This document shows, piece by piece, positions 25,650 to 35,190 of a DNA stretch of 64,000 nt. Below the pieces are notes generated by a model that was given only the letters and a program-made list of their open reading frames with translations, was not told the origin of the DNA and searched no databases. Source of the stretch: Pantoea coffeiphila (GTDB taxonomy: Bacteria > Pseudomonadota > Gammaproteobacteria > Enterobacterales > Enterobacteriaceae); the NCBI RefSeq assembly GCF_016909495.1, contig NZ_JAFBFW010000005.1, forward strand, positions 186,001 to 250,000, in the 5' to 3' direction. Numbering within the stretch: the stretch's first letter is position 1; every line of letters begins with the position of its first letter. The position numbers were made by a program, and so were the translations under genes.

Positions 25650-26564
25650 TTATAAAGTTGTTCGGTTGCCACTGTTATCGTGCTCGAAAATTTTGTGCTG
25701 AATGATGCGATTTCGCAGCCAGTTAAGCGAATTGCCCACGTTCTTTTTCTTCGACCAGAGCAAATCGACGCCAACCACCCAGTCCGTATGAGGATATTCC
25801 TGCTGGCGCAGTTCGACAAGCGTACCTTCGCTAAGCTCTTTCTGAACAAACAGACGCGGCAGAGATGCCCACCCCAATCCCGCGATGGCAGCGGCAATCA
25901 TGGCGTTATAACTTTCTACGCGCCAAAGCATCGGACTGCCAAGATATTCTGTAGTCGCAATATGCTGTTCCTGGAGGCCAAAAGTGATATGCCGCCAGCG
26001 ATGCAGATCTGTAAATGAGACGGGGCTTTGATTCACCAGTGGGTGTGAGGCACTGACGACATGAACCATAATTAATTTTCCCAGTTGAATAAACTGGAGC
26101 CGATCGCTATCAATACGCCGGGAGAGGACAATTCCCGCATCAACTTCTCCACGGCTCACCAGGCCCGCAACATCGCCGTGATGGGGTTCTCGGATATGGA
26201 TATCAACCTGGGGAAATGTCATAGCAAATTCATATAAAACAGGCGCAATTGTTGGGTAAGGTACTTCAATCGCCAGGGTGATGCAGGCCTCGGTCTGAAT
26301 GTTGTAATCCGCCACCCTTTGTTCAAGGACGTTGCATTGTTCGAGTACGGTTTTTATATATTCCCGCAATACCGTTCCTTCCCCGGTTAATGTGACCTGG
26401 CGGGGAGAACGCTCAAATAAGCGGACATTAAATTCATCCTCAAGATTACTCATTGCCATGTTCACCGCTGACTGCGACCGCTTCATATTTCGCGCGGCGG
26501 CAGAAAATGAACCCGATCGGGCAACCTGCTCGAACACCATAAGCTGTTCCAATGAATACTTCAT
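25650..26564 (-). CDS. LysR-type transcriptional regulator
   Basis: A 304-residue LysR protein with a standard N-terminal winged helix (VFEQVARSGSFSAAARNMKRSQSAVNMAMSNLE, split here for description at about residues 10-42) and an effector domain from about residue 90. It is divergent, across about 110 nt, from the permease pseudogene and deaminase, and probably controlled purine or pyrimidine uptake and deamination. Confidence 0.85.
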   Translation of the reverse strand: MKYSLEQLMVFEQVARSGSFSAAARNMKRSQSAVNMAMSNLEDEFNVRLFERSPRQVTLTGEGTVLREYIKTVLEQCNVLEQRVADYNIQTEACITLAIEVPYPTIAPVLYEFAMTFPQVDIHIREPHHGDVAGLVSRGEVDAGIVLSRRIDSDRLQFIQLGKLIMVHVVSASHPLVNQSPVSFTDLHRWRHITFGLQEQHIATTEYLGSPMLWRVESYNAMIAAAIAGLGWASLPRLFVQKELSEGTLVELRQQEYPHTDWVVGVDLLWSKKKNVGNSLNWLRNRIIQHKIFEHDNSGNRTTL

Positions 26565-26673
26565 ATTAGCCCCGAGATTTCAATAAAACTGAAAGCAGCT
26601 AACTAACTTATATCATGTTTACCCACATATAGTTGGCCATCTCTTTCCTTTGCGAGTTCATTAGGGGATTAAC

Positions 26674-27941
26674 ATGGCTAATGTTGTAGACAACCAGAGC
26701 ACCGCTGACCCGCTGACAATAAAACGTATTGCGTCTCTGGGAATTCAGCATGTTTTAGTGATGTATGCCGGTACGGTTAGCGTACCGCTGATTCTGGCGG
26801 CCGTGCTGAAATTGAGCAGCAGTCAGACGATTACGTTGATCAACGCCTGCCTGCTGACTTCGGGTCTGGCAACGCTTTTGCAGGCAGTGGGTATTGGGCG
26901 TTTCGGCAGTCGTTTACCCTTAATCCAGGGATGCTCTTTTATCGTACTGGCTCCGATGATTATGATTGGGCAACAATACGGTATTGCTACTATCTTCGGA
27001 TCGGTGATTGCCTGCGGCCTGTTTACTATGGTGGCTGCGCCCTTTTTTAGCCGCCTGGTGCGTTTTTTCCCGCCGCAGCGATATGGCTGGGAGGAGGGAA
27101 CCCTGACGCCCCTGATTTTGCACAGCCGCAAAATTTGCTACTCGGTTTTTCCACCCTCGCTATCACTCTGTTGTTTTATTGCAATACCCGTGGAGTGATG
27201 CGCAACTTCAGTATCCTGTTCGGCCTGCTCATCGGCACTTTAATTGCCTGGCTGTGCAACATGACTCACTTCAGTACCGTAGCCGAGGCTCCCTGGGTCG
27301 GTTTTAGCCTGCCGTTTGCCTTTGGTAGCCCACAATTTTCTATCGCACCGATCGTGGTGCTGTGTCTGTCAATGCTGATAGTGATGACCGAGACGACGGG
27401 CAATATTTTGATGATAGATAAACTCATCGGGCAGCCAACGACGTCACGGCGTCTGGCCGATGCGATTCGTGCAGACGGACTGTCCACCATGCTTGGCGGT
27501 TGCCTGAATAGTTTTCCTTATAACGCCTTCTCACAAAATGCGGGCCTGCTGATGTTGACCAAAGTCACCAGCCGAAGCGTGCTAATGGCGGCTGGTCTTA
27601 TCCTGGTGCTGATGGGGCTGTTTCCAAAACTCGGCGCGATTGTGGCGTTAATCCCGAATCCGGTACTCGGTGGGGTGGCTGTTTTAATGTTTGGCATGAC
27701 CCTGGCGGCGGGTGTTCAGGAGTTGAAAAATGTTGATTTTGGCGATGAGAAAAACGTCCTGATTGTCTCCGTCTCTATTGCGATCGGCGTGCTGCCGGTG
27801 GCATTTCCTGCCCTTTTCCAGCACTTACCGGCGTCAATAAGGCTGTTTATGAGCAGTGGGATTTTTATCGGTGGATTCACCGCCGTGCTTCTCAATTCGT
27901 TACTTCATCGGCGCGCGCTTAAAACGGAGGTTTCACTGTGA
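26674..27941 (+). pseudogene. NCS2-family nucleobase permease, disrupted by internal deletion and frameshift
   Basis: Two frames together make one nucleobase:cation symporter of the UraA/XanQ superfamily. The first, from the ATG at 26674, runs through AGTVSVPLILA, LPLIQGCSF and WEEGTLTPLI, then leaves frame. The second picks up near 27120 with AQPQNLLLGFSTLAITLLFY and continues to 27941 with VMTETTGNILMIDKL, NSFPYNAFSQNAG and PNPVLGGVAVLMFG. The stretch normally joining TLTPLIG to the segment before NLLLG, about 25 residues, is missing and the frame changes there (about 27115-27132). Both halves are otherwise clean, so the lesion looks recent. Confidence 0.85.
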
Positions 27942-28414
27942 TTACCCCTGATGATATTCAGTTTCTCCGATTATCTAATGAGGTGGGCCGCCGGGCTATC
28001 GCATTGGGTCGACATCCCTTCGGTGCCGTGCTGGTTGCCCCTGATGGCAGCACCGTATTATTAACGCAGTGCAACATTGATACGGTTAATCACGCTGAAT
28101 CGACGCTGGCCAGAATTGCTGCCAGCAACTACCCAGCGGAATATCTCTGGCGATGTACGCTTTATACGGCCGTCGAGCCCTGTTGTATGTGTGCTGGCAC
28201 GATCTACTGGGCGAATATCGGTAAAGTGGTTTATGGCATGAGCGAGGATAAGCTGCTGGCCTGCACGGGTGGGCACCAGGAAAATCCAACGATGAGCATC
28301 CCGGCTTCCTATATCTTTAGACATGGGCAGAAAGACATTGTACTTCTCGGCCCGGTGGCAGAAGTCGAGGATGAAACGTTGTCCTTGCAGCGTGAATTCT
28401 GGCTGGCGCGGTAA
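27938..28414 (+). CDS. CMP/dCMP-type nucleoside or nucleobase deaminase
   Basis: A 158-residue zinc deaminase of the cytidine/guanine deaminase superfamily. The zinc site is complete: HAE in NHAESTLAR (histidine ligand and catalytic glutamate) and PCCMC in VEPCCMCAGTIYW. The fold resembles guanine deaminase/TadA-like proteins more than tetrameric cytidine deaminase. It begins 4 nt inside the end of the broken permease, so the two formed one uptake-and-deaminate unit. Confidence 0.85.
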   Translation: MITPDDIQFLRLSNEVGRRAIALGRHPFGAVLVAPDGSTVLLTQCNIDTVNHAESTLARIAASNYPAEYLWRCTLYTAVEPCCMCAGTIYWANIGKVVYGMSEDKLLACTGGHQENPTMSIPASYIFRHGQKDIVLLGPVAEVEDETLSLQREFWLAR

Positions 28415-28436
28415 TCACAGCGAGCGGCTCGCGTTC

Positions 28437-29018
28437 TTACGCCTCCGCCAGCCCGATAAAGCCCATAAATGCCAGCGACATCAGACCGGCGGTAATCAGC
28501 GAAATAGGTGCGCCTTTGAAGGGGGCGGGCGTTTCAGCGTGTTCCAGTCGTTCACGAATCGCGGCAAACAGCACCATCACCAACGAGAAACCCACCGCCG
28601 CGCTGAAGCCGTAAAATGCGGCATGCAGGAATCCGTGCTGATGGTTGGTGCTCAGCAGAGGAACGGCGAGTACGGCACAGTTGGTGGTGATTAATGGCAG
28701 GAAAATACCCAACAGGCGGTAGAGCGCCGGGCTGGTTTTGCGGATCACCAGCTCGGTAAACTGCACGACCACCGCGCTGGCGGTAATGTAAACCAGTACC
28801 CGCAGATAGGTCAGCTCCAGCGGCACCAGGATCAGATGATTGGCGATCCATGACAGCACCGCCACCAGGGTCAGCACGAAGGTGGTCGCCAGCCCCATGC
28901 CGATGGCCATTTCCATCTTCTTTGATGAACCCATAAACGGGCAAAGCCCGAGAAATTTTACCAGCACAAAATTGTTAACCAGCACGGTGCCAATAAAAAG
29001 TAAAAAGTATTCCGCCAC
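28437..29018 (-). CDS. RsxA/RnfA-like membrane protein, stand-alone copy
   Basis: A 193-residue integral membrane protein of the RnfA/RsxA family, a subunit of the ion-translocating Rnf/Rsx electron-transfer complex. [43 protein letters not shown] and [20 protein letters not shown] are close to E. coli RsxA. The GTG at 29018 is chosen because it gives exactly the RsxA length and has AGGGGA upstream. No other rsx/rnf subunit is nearby, so this is probably an extra copy; its role alone is unclear. Confidence 0.85.
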   Translation of the reverse strand: MAEYFLLFIGTVLVNNFVLVKFLGLCPFMGSSKKMEMAIGMGLATTFVLTLVAVLSWIANHLILVPLELTYLRVLVYITASAVVVQFTELVIRKTSPALYRLLGIFLPLITTNCAVLAVPLLSTNHQHGFLHAAFYGFSAAVGFSLVMVLFAAIRERLEHAETPAPFKGAPISLITAGLMSLAFMGFIGLAEA

Positions 29019-29307
29019 GGGCTCTTCCCCTGAGAAAAGGGGAAGTATCACCCAAACAGGAATCGTTCTCAATTGTCATCTTTGTAAAGTTAAGTACACC
29101 ACAGCCTCAGATCGTTTGGGCTTCATTTTCTTCAGGCATCCTCGATTCTGACAGGATTGCAGAACCAAACGGACTAACGCTACGGGGCGCATCGGGATAA
29201 AAAAGCCACGTTTCGTGACCATTTCTGGCGGGGATAATCGCTCCCGCGTATCCTGTGAGCCAATGACAGTCGCCCTATTTGAACAGAACGATTCCGAAGG
29301 AAAAAAG

Positions 29308-29895
29308 ATGAATTCAATCGGCATTTTTTGCGGTTCAGCTGAAGGATGTTCCCCAGAGTATATGAATGCAGCGCGCGCCACGGGCCAGCTGCTGGCGCAA
29401 AAGGATATTGCCGTAGTTTACGGCGGTGGCCGGGTGGGGCTGATGGGCGCGGTCGCGGATTCTGCCCTGCAGCACGGCGGACGCGTGACCGGGGTGATCC
29501 CTCATGCGCTGTTTGAGCGAGAAATTGGCCATACCGGGTTGACCGAGCTGGTGGTGGTGGAAAATATGCACCAGCGCAAGCAGCGGATGGCCGAGCTGTC
29601 CTCCGGGTTTATCGCGCTGCCCGGTGGGGCCGGTACGATGGAAGAGATCTTCGAACAGTGGACGTGGGCGCAGCTCGGTATGCATCAGAAACCCTGCGCA
29701 TTCCTGGATGTGAACGGTTTCTACCAGCCGCTGAAAGCGATGATTGAGCGCATGGCCGCTGAAGGATTTATCAGGCAGAGCTATATCGATATGCTGCTGT
29801 TTTCCGACAGCCTGGTGGAAATTATCGACTACTTTAACGACTACACGCCGCCGGCAACCAAGTGGGCTTCGCCAGTAGGGAGCCAGCATGGTTGA
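29308..29895 (+). CDS. LOG-family protein (nucleoside-5'-monophosphate phosphoribohydrolase type)
   Basis: A 195-residue Rossmann-like protein of the LOG/TIGR00730 family. The signature PGGAGTMEE with the preceding GRVGLMG and an arginine-rich helix (MHQRKQRMAEL) forms the catalytic site. Members cleave 5'-monophosphates of nucleosides, including cytokinin ribosides, which matters in a plant-associated bacterium. The ATG at 29308 follows AAGGA. It overlaps the Nudix gene by 8 nt, suggesting a joint nucleotide-housekeeping task. Confidence 0.88.
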   Translation: MNSIGIFCGSAEGCSPEYMNAARATGQLLAQKDIAVVYGGGRVGLMGAVADSALQHGGRVTGVIPHALFEREIGHTGLTELVVVENMHQRKQRMAELSSGFIALPGGAGTMEEIFEQWTWAQLGMHQKPCAFLDVNGFYQPLKAMIERMAAEGFIRQSYIDMLLFSDSLVEIIDYFNDYTPPATKWASPVGSQHG

Positions 29896-30298
29896 TAAGA
29901 AGAAGATCCATATCGCCGCTGCGGTGATCGTCGACGATGCCGGGCGTCTGCTGCTGGTGCGTAAACGTAACACGTCCTACTTTATGCAGCCGGGCGGTAA
30001 GCTGGATGCCGGAGAGTCGCCGGAATCCGCGCTGATCCGCGAACTTCAGGAAGAGCTTGATTTGGTGATTACGCCGGGCGATCTGACCCCGCTGGGGCAG
30101 TTTACTGACGTGGCCGCCAACGAGCCGGATCATCTGCTGGTGGCTGATATTTTCCGTATTCAAAACGTGAACGGAGAGCTGCAGCCTGCAGCGGAGATCG
30201 AAGAGGTGAAATGGGTATCTGCGGCAGAGTTCGACAGCGTGATGCTGGCACCGCTGACCGCGAAGCAGATTATCCCGCTGGTGTATGCTCCGGTCTGA
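29888..30298 (+). CDS. Nudix hydrolase
   Basis: A 136-residue Nudix protein. The Nudix box runs from GKLDAGESPESALIREL to QEELDL (about residues 38-60), with the required glycine, arginine and paired glutamates. It would hydrolyse a nucleoside diphosphate derivative; the substrate is not readable. It is translationally coupled to the LOG-family gene. Confidence 0.88.
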   Translation: MVDKKKIHIAAAVIVDDAGRLLLVRKRNTSYFMQPGGKLDAGESPESALIRELQEELDLVITPGDLTPLGQFTDVAANEPDHLLVADIFRIQNVNGELQPAAEIEEVKWVSAAEFDSVMLAPLTAKQIIPLVYAPV

Positions 30299-30418
30299 TA
30301 ATTATCCGGCTGAAGGCTAAAAGATCAGGGCTGATAGCGGGTGACAGGGGATCGGTCTGAAGGTTGGCAGGTGGCATGAAAAAAGCGTGCAGACCGCGCC
30401 GAGTTTCCGATCTGTTGA

Positions 30419-30452
30419 GGGTAACGGCATCGCCGCAGCCATGTCGTTACCC
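30419..30452. other. Hairpin between convergent genes
   Basis: GGGTAACG at 30419-30426 and CGTTACCC at 30445-30452 are exact reverse complements. They sit in the 194-nt gap between the convergent Nudix and isomerase genes. No T-run follows on either strand, so it is at best a Rho-type or weak bidirectional transcript-end structure. Confidence 0.35.
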
Positions 30453-30492
30453 CTATCAATTAGGCTTTGAAGCCTGAGCCGATAACGATGAC

Positions 30493-31434
30493 TTAGCGGC
30501 TCAGCGTGGCGTTCAGCGCATCAATCGACGTCTGTAATCCCGCTTCCACGCTCATGGTCAGATCTTCCATCTCCAGCGACACATAGCCGTCGTAGCCGGT
30601 CATGCGCAGCACCGAGAAGAACTCCTTCCACCACAGCAGATCCTTGCCGCAGCCCACCGCCACATAGTTCCAGGTGCGGGTTTTGGTATTGGTCACCGGC
30701 TGATACTCCATCAGGCCGTCAACGTCCGCCAGGCCGCGCTCGATGCGGGCATCTTTACCGTGAACGTGGAAGATCGCGCCTTCCAGCTTGCGTGCCGCTG
30801 CGATCGGGTCCGCGCCCATAGCAATCAGATGCGAAGGATCGAGGTTCATACCGATCATCTCATCCACTTCGTTACGCAGGCGCAGCAGCGTGGACGGGTT
30901 GTACACCAGCTGGCACGGGAACTCTTCAATGGCGATCTTCTCGATCCCGTGCTGCTTCGCGTGCTGTACGAATTTTTTCCACCATGGGATCGCCACTTCA
31001 TTCCACTGGTAGTCGATCACGCCAGGCATGTAATCAGGCCAGGAGATGGTGGAGGTGATCCAGTTCGGCACGCGATCTTCCGGTCCGCCGCCCGGCAGGC
31101 CGCTCATCATCACGATCTTTTTCACGCCCAGCTTGCCCGCCAGCTCAATCGCGCGGTAGCTGCTTTGAGTGTGCTTCTCGCCCAGTTCGCCGGGTGCCAG
31201 CGGGTTGCCGGAACAGTTCAGCGCCACAATTTCGATATCGCGTTTAGCCAGCTCTGCCTGGAACTGGCGCAGTTTTTCCGGCGAGCCCAGCAGCTCTTCG
31301 GTTTTCACGTGCGGGCACGGCGACCAGCCGCCAGCGGTCATTTCCACACCGGAAATGCCATAGCCTTTCACTTTATCCAGCATATCCGGGAAGGAAAGAT
31401 CGGCCAGAACGTCGGTACATAATGCAAGTTTCAT
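30493..31434 (-). CDS. Sugar phosphate isomerase/epimerase (IolE/IolI-like TIM barrel)
   Basis: A 313-residue xylose-isomerase-like TIM barrel. Metal-binding residues are suggested by E in IAIEEFP, the NLDPSHL motif, HVHGKDA and E in SLEMED. Members isomerise or epimerise keto-inositols and related sugars. It is the last gene of an operon with an MFS transporter, an IolG-like dehydrogenase and a PTS EIIA. The absence of iolB, C, D or A beside it means a complete inositol pathway is not encoded here, so the substrate is open. Confidence 0.82.
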   Translation of the reverse strand: MKLALCTDVLADLSFPDMLDKVKGYGISGVEMTAGGWSPCPHVKTEELLGSPEKLRQFQAELAKRDIEIVALNCSGNPLAPGELGEKHTQSSYRAIELAGKLGVKKIVMMSGLPGGGPEDRVPNWITSTISWPDYMPGVIDYQWNEVAIPWWKKFVQHAKQHGIEKIAIEEFPCQLVYNPSTLLRLRNEVDEMIGMNLDPSHLIAMGADPIAAARKLEGAIFHVHGKDARIERGLADVDGLMEYQPVTNTKTRTWNYVAVGCGKDLLWWKEFFSVLRMTGYDGYVSLEMEDLTMSVEAGLQTSIDALNATLSR

Positions 31435-31455
31435 GGTACATCCTTAATAAATAGA

Positions 31456-31884
31456 TTAATGCTGTTCAAACTGGTCAATAAATTCACGTTTGGTCTTAGC
31501 GCTGGCGAGGATTAATGTATTGGCATCATCCCCCAGCATATCGGCAATATCCGCCAGCACCTGGACGTGTTCATTTTTCGTTGCCGCCACGGCCACCATA
31601 ATAAAGACCACCTGGCCCGCTCCCCAGCTCACGCCGTTCGGAAACTGGAAAATCAGGAAGCCGGTTTTTTTGACCAGATCGATATGTTCTTTGGCACAGT
31701 GTGGAAAGGAGATGCCCGCGCCGATCCAGGTCGAGACGTCTTTTTCCCGCTTCAGCATCGCCTCAAAAAAGCCGGGCTTAACGTAGCCCGCTTTTTCCAG
31801 CTCATTCGCAGCGATTTTAATTGCCTCGGTTTTATTCGCGGCCTGGCAATCCAGATAAATAACCTCTTCAGACAATTTCAACAT
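31456..31884 (-). CDS. PTS EIIA component, fructose/mannitol family
   Basis: A 142-residue EIIA of the fructose/mannitol (PTS_EIIA_2) type. The active histidine is in ISFPHCAKEH (about residue 63). No EIIB or EIIC gene is in the operon, which moves its sugar through an MFS carrier. It is therefore probably regulatory, acting as a phosphorylation-state sensor on the transporter or enzymes, or it serves a permease encoded elsewhere. Confidence 0.85.
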   Translation of the reverse strand: MLKLSEEVIYLDCQAANKTEAIKIAANELEKAGYVKPGFFEAMLKREKDVSTWIGAGISFPHCAKEHIDLVKKTGFLIFQFPNGVSWGAGQVVFIMVAVAATKNEHVQVLADIADMLGDDANTLILASAKTKREFIDQFEQH

Positions 31885-31908
31885 GGCGTTCTCCTGACAC
31901 TGACTGTG

Positions 31909-32922
31909 TTATGCCAAATAAAGAGCAGGGCACTCTGGAATAGTGACATCGTGTTTCTGGCCATCTTTCAGCGATGCCAGACCGGCATCACACACCAGCG
32001 CAACAACATAGCCATCCCACGATGACGGGCCGGTCATGGCGCTGCCGCGGGAAATATTGTCGACAAAGTTCTGCACTTCACGGTCGTAAGCGGTGGCGAA
32101 GCGCTCCATGCAGGACTGGGAAATATGGCGGCTGACCCCGTTGGGGGAGCGGGTGTAAGTCAGCGCCTGCTCGGTCAGGCCGCTGATGGCGTTCTCACCG
32201 ATCACTTCACAGCGAATGTCGTAGCCGTAGTTGCAGTTAACGAACAGCTCGTCATCAATGCGCACGCCGGATTCCGTTTCGAAAATCACAATCAGCGGGT
32301 CCTGCAGATGCGGATACGCCCGGCTGGTTTTCTTACGCGGTTTATCTACGCGCACCGAGACGATATTTTCATTTAGCAGGTAGCGAATAATGTCGATTTC
32401 GTGGGTGGCCGAGTCGTTGACCGCCATTTCCAGCGTATAGCTTTCCGGGACCGACGGATTACGGTGCGCGCAGTGGATCAGCATGATCTCACCCAGCTCA
32501 CCGCTGGCGATGGTCTGCTTCAGGGCCTGATAGCCCGGGTCGAAGCGGCGCATAAAGCCCAGCTGCAGCAGGCGCTTACCTGCAGCGACTTCAGCAGCGA
32601 TGATTTCCTGCGATTCATCTGCGGTTGGCGTTAGCGGCTTCTCGCAGAATACCGGCTTGCCGGCTTTGAAGGCCGACAGGATCTGCGCTTTATGTACCGG
32701 GCCAATCGAGCAGATAAATATGGCATCAACCTGGTCTGAGTTAATCAGCTCGTCGGCATCATAAAACGCCGTGGCGTGATATTCGGCGGCAACGGCATCG
32801 GCGGCTGCACGGTTAATATCACAGACTGCGGTAACCTGCGCGCCGGTAATGACATTGTTAAAACGCTGAAGATGGTCGCGGCCGATCATACCCAGGCCAA
32901 TTAAACCGATTTTTACCGTCAT
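31909..32922 (-). CDS. Gfo/Idh/MocA-family oxidoreductase, inositol 2-dehydrogenase-like
   Basis: A 337-residue NAD(P)-dependent sugar dehydrogenase. IGLGMIGRDH binds the cofactor, CEKPL holds the catalytic lysine, and the DSATHEIDIIRYLL motif supplies the aspartate and histidine of the active site. It most resembles IolG, which oxidises myo-inositol to scyllo-inosose. It starts 24 nt after the MFS gene in the same operon. Confidence 0.86.
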   Translation of the reverse strand: MTVKIGLIGLGMIGRDHLQRFNNVITGAQVTAVCDINRAAADAVAAEYHATAFYDADELINSDQVDAIFICSIGPVHKAQILSAFKAGKPVFCEKPLTPTADESQEIIAAEVAAGKRLLQLGFMRRFDPGYQALKQTIASGELGEIMLIHCAHRNPSVPESYTLEMAVNDSATHEIDIIRYLLNENIVSVRVDKPRKKTSRAYPHLQDPLIVIFETESGVRIDDELFVNCNYGYDIRCEVIGENAISGLTEQALTYTRSPNGVSRHISQSCMERFATAYDREVQNFVDNISRGSAMTGPSSWDGYVVALVCDAGLASLKDGQKHDVTIPECPALYLA

Positions 32923-32946
32923 TTTATTTCCCTTTACATCTTTAAG

Positions 32947-34356
32947 TTAAAAACGAAACTTTTTCTCGATCTGTTCTAACGTCAGGCCGCGCGTTTCCGG
33001 CAGATATTTCACCAGCAGAACCAGCATGACGATATTCGTAGCAGCGAAGAAGCCGAAGGTCATTCCGCCGCCGTACTGGCTGAGCAGCACCGGGAAAATA
33101 AGCTGAATAATAAAGTCGAAGATCCACAGGCCGAATACCGCAAAGCCCATTCCCACCCCGCGCATCCGCAGCGGATAGATTTCTGCCAGCATCAGCCAGA
33201 ACACCGGGGCAATCCAACCCTGCATAAAGACCAGGAACACCAGCATTAAGCCGAGAATGATGTAGCTGGCGCCGTCGAAATTCGCGTGCAGCGTGTCAAC
33301 GCCGTTGAGGGTTTCGGTGTGGAAGAAAACCTTAAAGGACAGTCCGATTAATATCAGGCTGATGGTGACGCCCGCCTGGCCGGTAAAGAACATTTTGCGC
33401 CGCGAGTGTTTGCCGATTAAAACCATTCCCAGCAGCGTGGCCAGTACCGATACCACGCCGTTAGCTACTGCGCCGGTCACCGCGGCGGCATCGCCAAGCC
33501 CGGTCGACTTCAGCACCGTTGGTGCGTAATACATGATGGTATTAATTCCGGTCACGCGGGTGGCCAGGACGATCATCAGGCCGATTAACAGCAGCTGTAC
33601 CACCCAGCGCTTTTTCAGCTCTTCGAACAGATTAAACTTCACCGCATCGGCTTTAATAACCTGTTGGATCTCTCTGATTTCACGCTCAACTTCTTCCGGA
33701 GCGCGAATGGTCTTTAATACGTTAATGGCTTTTTCGGTTTCGCCACGGCGCATAAAGAAGCGCGGCGATTCCGGCATCATTAACATGCCGATCCACAGCA
33801 GCGCGCCCGGCAATGCGGGGATGGCCAGCATGATGCGCCAGTTGTGGCCCATATCCGGATAAAGATTAACGATGGTGGCGTTGACGCTGTAGGCGAGGAA
33901 CTGCCCGGTCACAATCATCAGTTCGTTAACCGTCACCAGCCGCTCACGCTGATCGGCGCGCGCCAGCTCGGAGATGTAAATCGGCACCGTCACCGAGGCA
34001 CAGCCGACCGCCAGGCCGAGAATAAAGCGCGCCACGATCATCGATGGCACATCCCAGGCAAATGCGGTTCCCAGCGCGCCAAACATAAAGATGGCGGCTA
34101 CCCATAGCAGATTTTTGCGACGTCCCTGTTTATCGGAGAAATAACCACCAAATAATGAACCCAGTGCCGCGCCGAATAACAGGAACGAGGTAATAAACCC
34201 TTCTTCCGCTGGCGTCAGATTTAAATCATATTTCATAAAAATTAATGCGCCGGAAATAACCCCGGTGTCATAGCCGAAACACAGACCGCCTATCGTCGAG
34301 ACGATAGTAATCATTCGCATCCGTTTATTATTTTGCAGGTTTGTAATATTAGACAT
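32947..34356 (-). CDS. MFS sugar/inositol transporter (IolT/XylE-like)
   Basis: A 469-residue twelve-helix major facilitator of the sugar porter family. FGYDTGVISGAL in helix 1, the D-R-x-G-R-R-like loop DKQGRRK, PESPRFF and the C-terminal PETRGLTLEQIE are sugar-porter signatures. It is the first gene of the operon, whose promoter lies in the long gap upstream near a CRP-like site. Myo-inositol is the best guess because of the IolG- and IolE-like neighbours. Confidence 0.88.
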   Translation of the reverse strand: MSNITNLQNNKRMRMITIVSTIGGLCFGYDTGVISGALIFMKYDLNLTPAEEGFITSFLLFGAALGSLFGGYFSDKQGRRKNLLWVAAIFMFGALGTAFAWDVPSMIVARFILGLAVGCASVTVPIYISELARADQRERLVTVNELMIVTGQFLAYSVNATIVNLYPDMGHNWRIMLAIPALPGALLWIGMLMMPESPRFFMRRGETEKAINVLKTIRAPEEVEREIREIQQVIKADAVKFNLFEELKKRWVVQLLLIGLMIVLATRVTGINTIMYYAPTVLKSTGLGDAAAVTGAVANGVVSVLATLLGMVLIGKHSRRKMFFTGQAGVTISLILIGLSFKVFFHTETLNGVDTLHANFDGASYIILGLMLVFLVFMQGWIAPVFWLMLAEIYPLRMRGVGMGFAVFGLWIFDFIIQLIFPVLLSQYGGGMTFGFFAATNIVMLVLLVKYLPETRGLTLEQIEKKFRF

Positions 34357-34643
34357 AACTGTTCCATCTGGTTATAAGGAAAACAGGAGCAAGCCGATAT
34401 TATCGATTAGGTTATGATTAATTAAATTCCATAGCGAAATTAAGACGCTAAATATTCAGTCACCTTTTCCTGACTGTGAAGGACAGAGCAGAAATCCATT
34501 TTTTCACCGGGTTGTTACGTAGTGAAAGTGCTGTCGTTGAGGTTACGTTACATCAAAGTGAAAATAAAAAACCATGAGGGCGAAAAGATAAGATTTAAGA
34601 ACGTGCCGGAGATCATAAAATGCGCATGATATTGCGCATTTTG

Positions 34644-34659
34644 AGTGACATTAATCACA
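34644..34659. promoter_or_regulatory. CRP-like site between the MFS operon and the AraC gene
   Basis: AGTGA and TCACA are separated by exactly six bases, nine of ten positions of the CRP consensus half-sites. The site is in the 834-nt gap 34357-35190, about 290 nt upstream of the MFS start. Catabolite control of this sugar operon is plausible. The rest of the gap is AT-rich, and I see no further gene in it. Confidence 0.5.
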
Positions 34660-35190
34660 TTAACCATCGTCATGATTGACAAAGCAAGAATGAAGATGTG
34701 CTTAAAGTGAGTTTTTAACGTAGGTGAATATAAGGGGGCAAGCCTGATTGATGAGCCATCGCTTGCCGCATAAGCCGACTGTGGTAGAGGGGGGCTCAGC
34801 GGATCGCTCTGCTTTATAGCAGTAAAAAAATAAGGGATTAAATAAACATCGAAACATCTACCGTTTTGATGATTTTTAATTATTCCGGCATTTCAGCGGA
34901 TAAATTTTAGTAAATTGGGTCTGTGCTTTTGCACTGCATGATTTTTCCCCACTGCCGTATTTGTATTAAAATTACTCAGTTCGGGTGCGGTTTCTGAGCG
35001 GATTAAAATGTGACGGCGATCATGTTTCCTTTTCTGCAAAATTAGCGATAGCAAATTTATACATTTCTGCCACTGGCGATTATTTTCAAAGCTTTTAAAC
35101 TCAACAGGTTAAATAATCATAAAAAGCAAAAATGATGACTACTGCCGCAATCGATGATGTAAGAATAGCGGCACATTCACTGGAGACATC

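Noticed and set aside
30493-34356. Complete myo-inositol catabolic operon
   Set aside because: Only transporter, dehydrogenase-like and isomerase-like genes are present; iolA, B, C and D are absent, so the pathway cannot be claimed.
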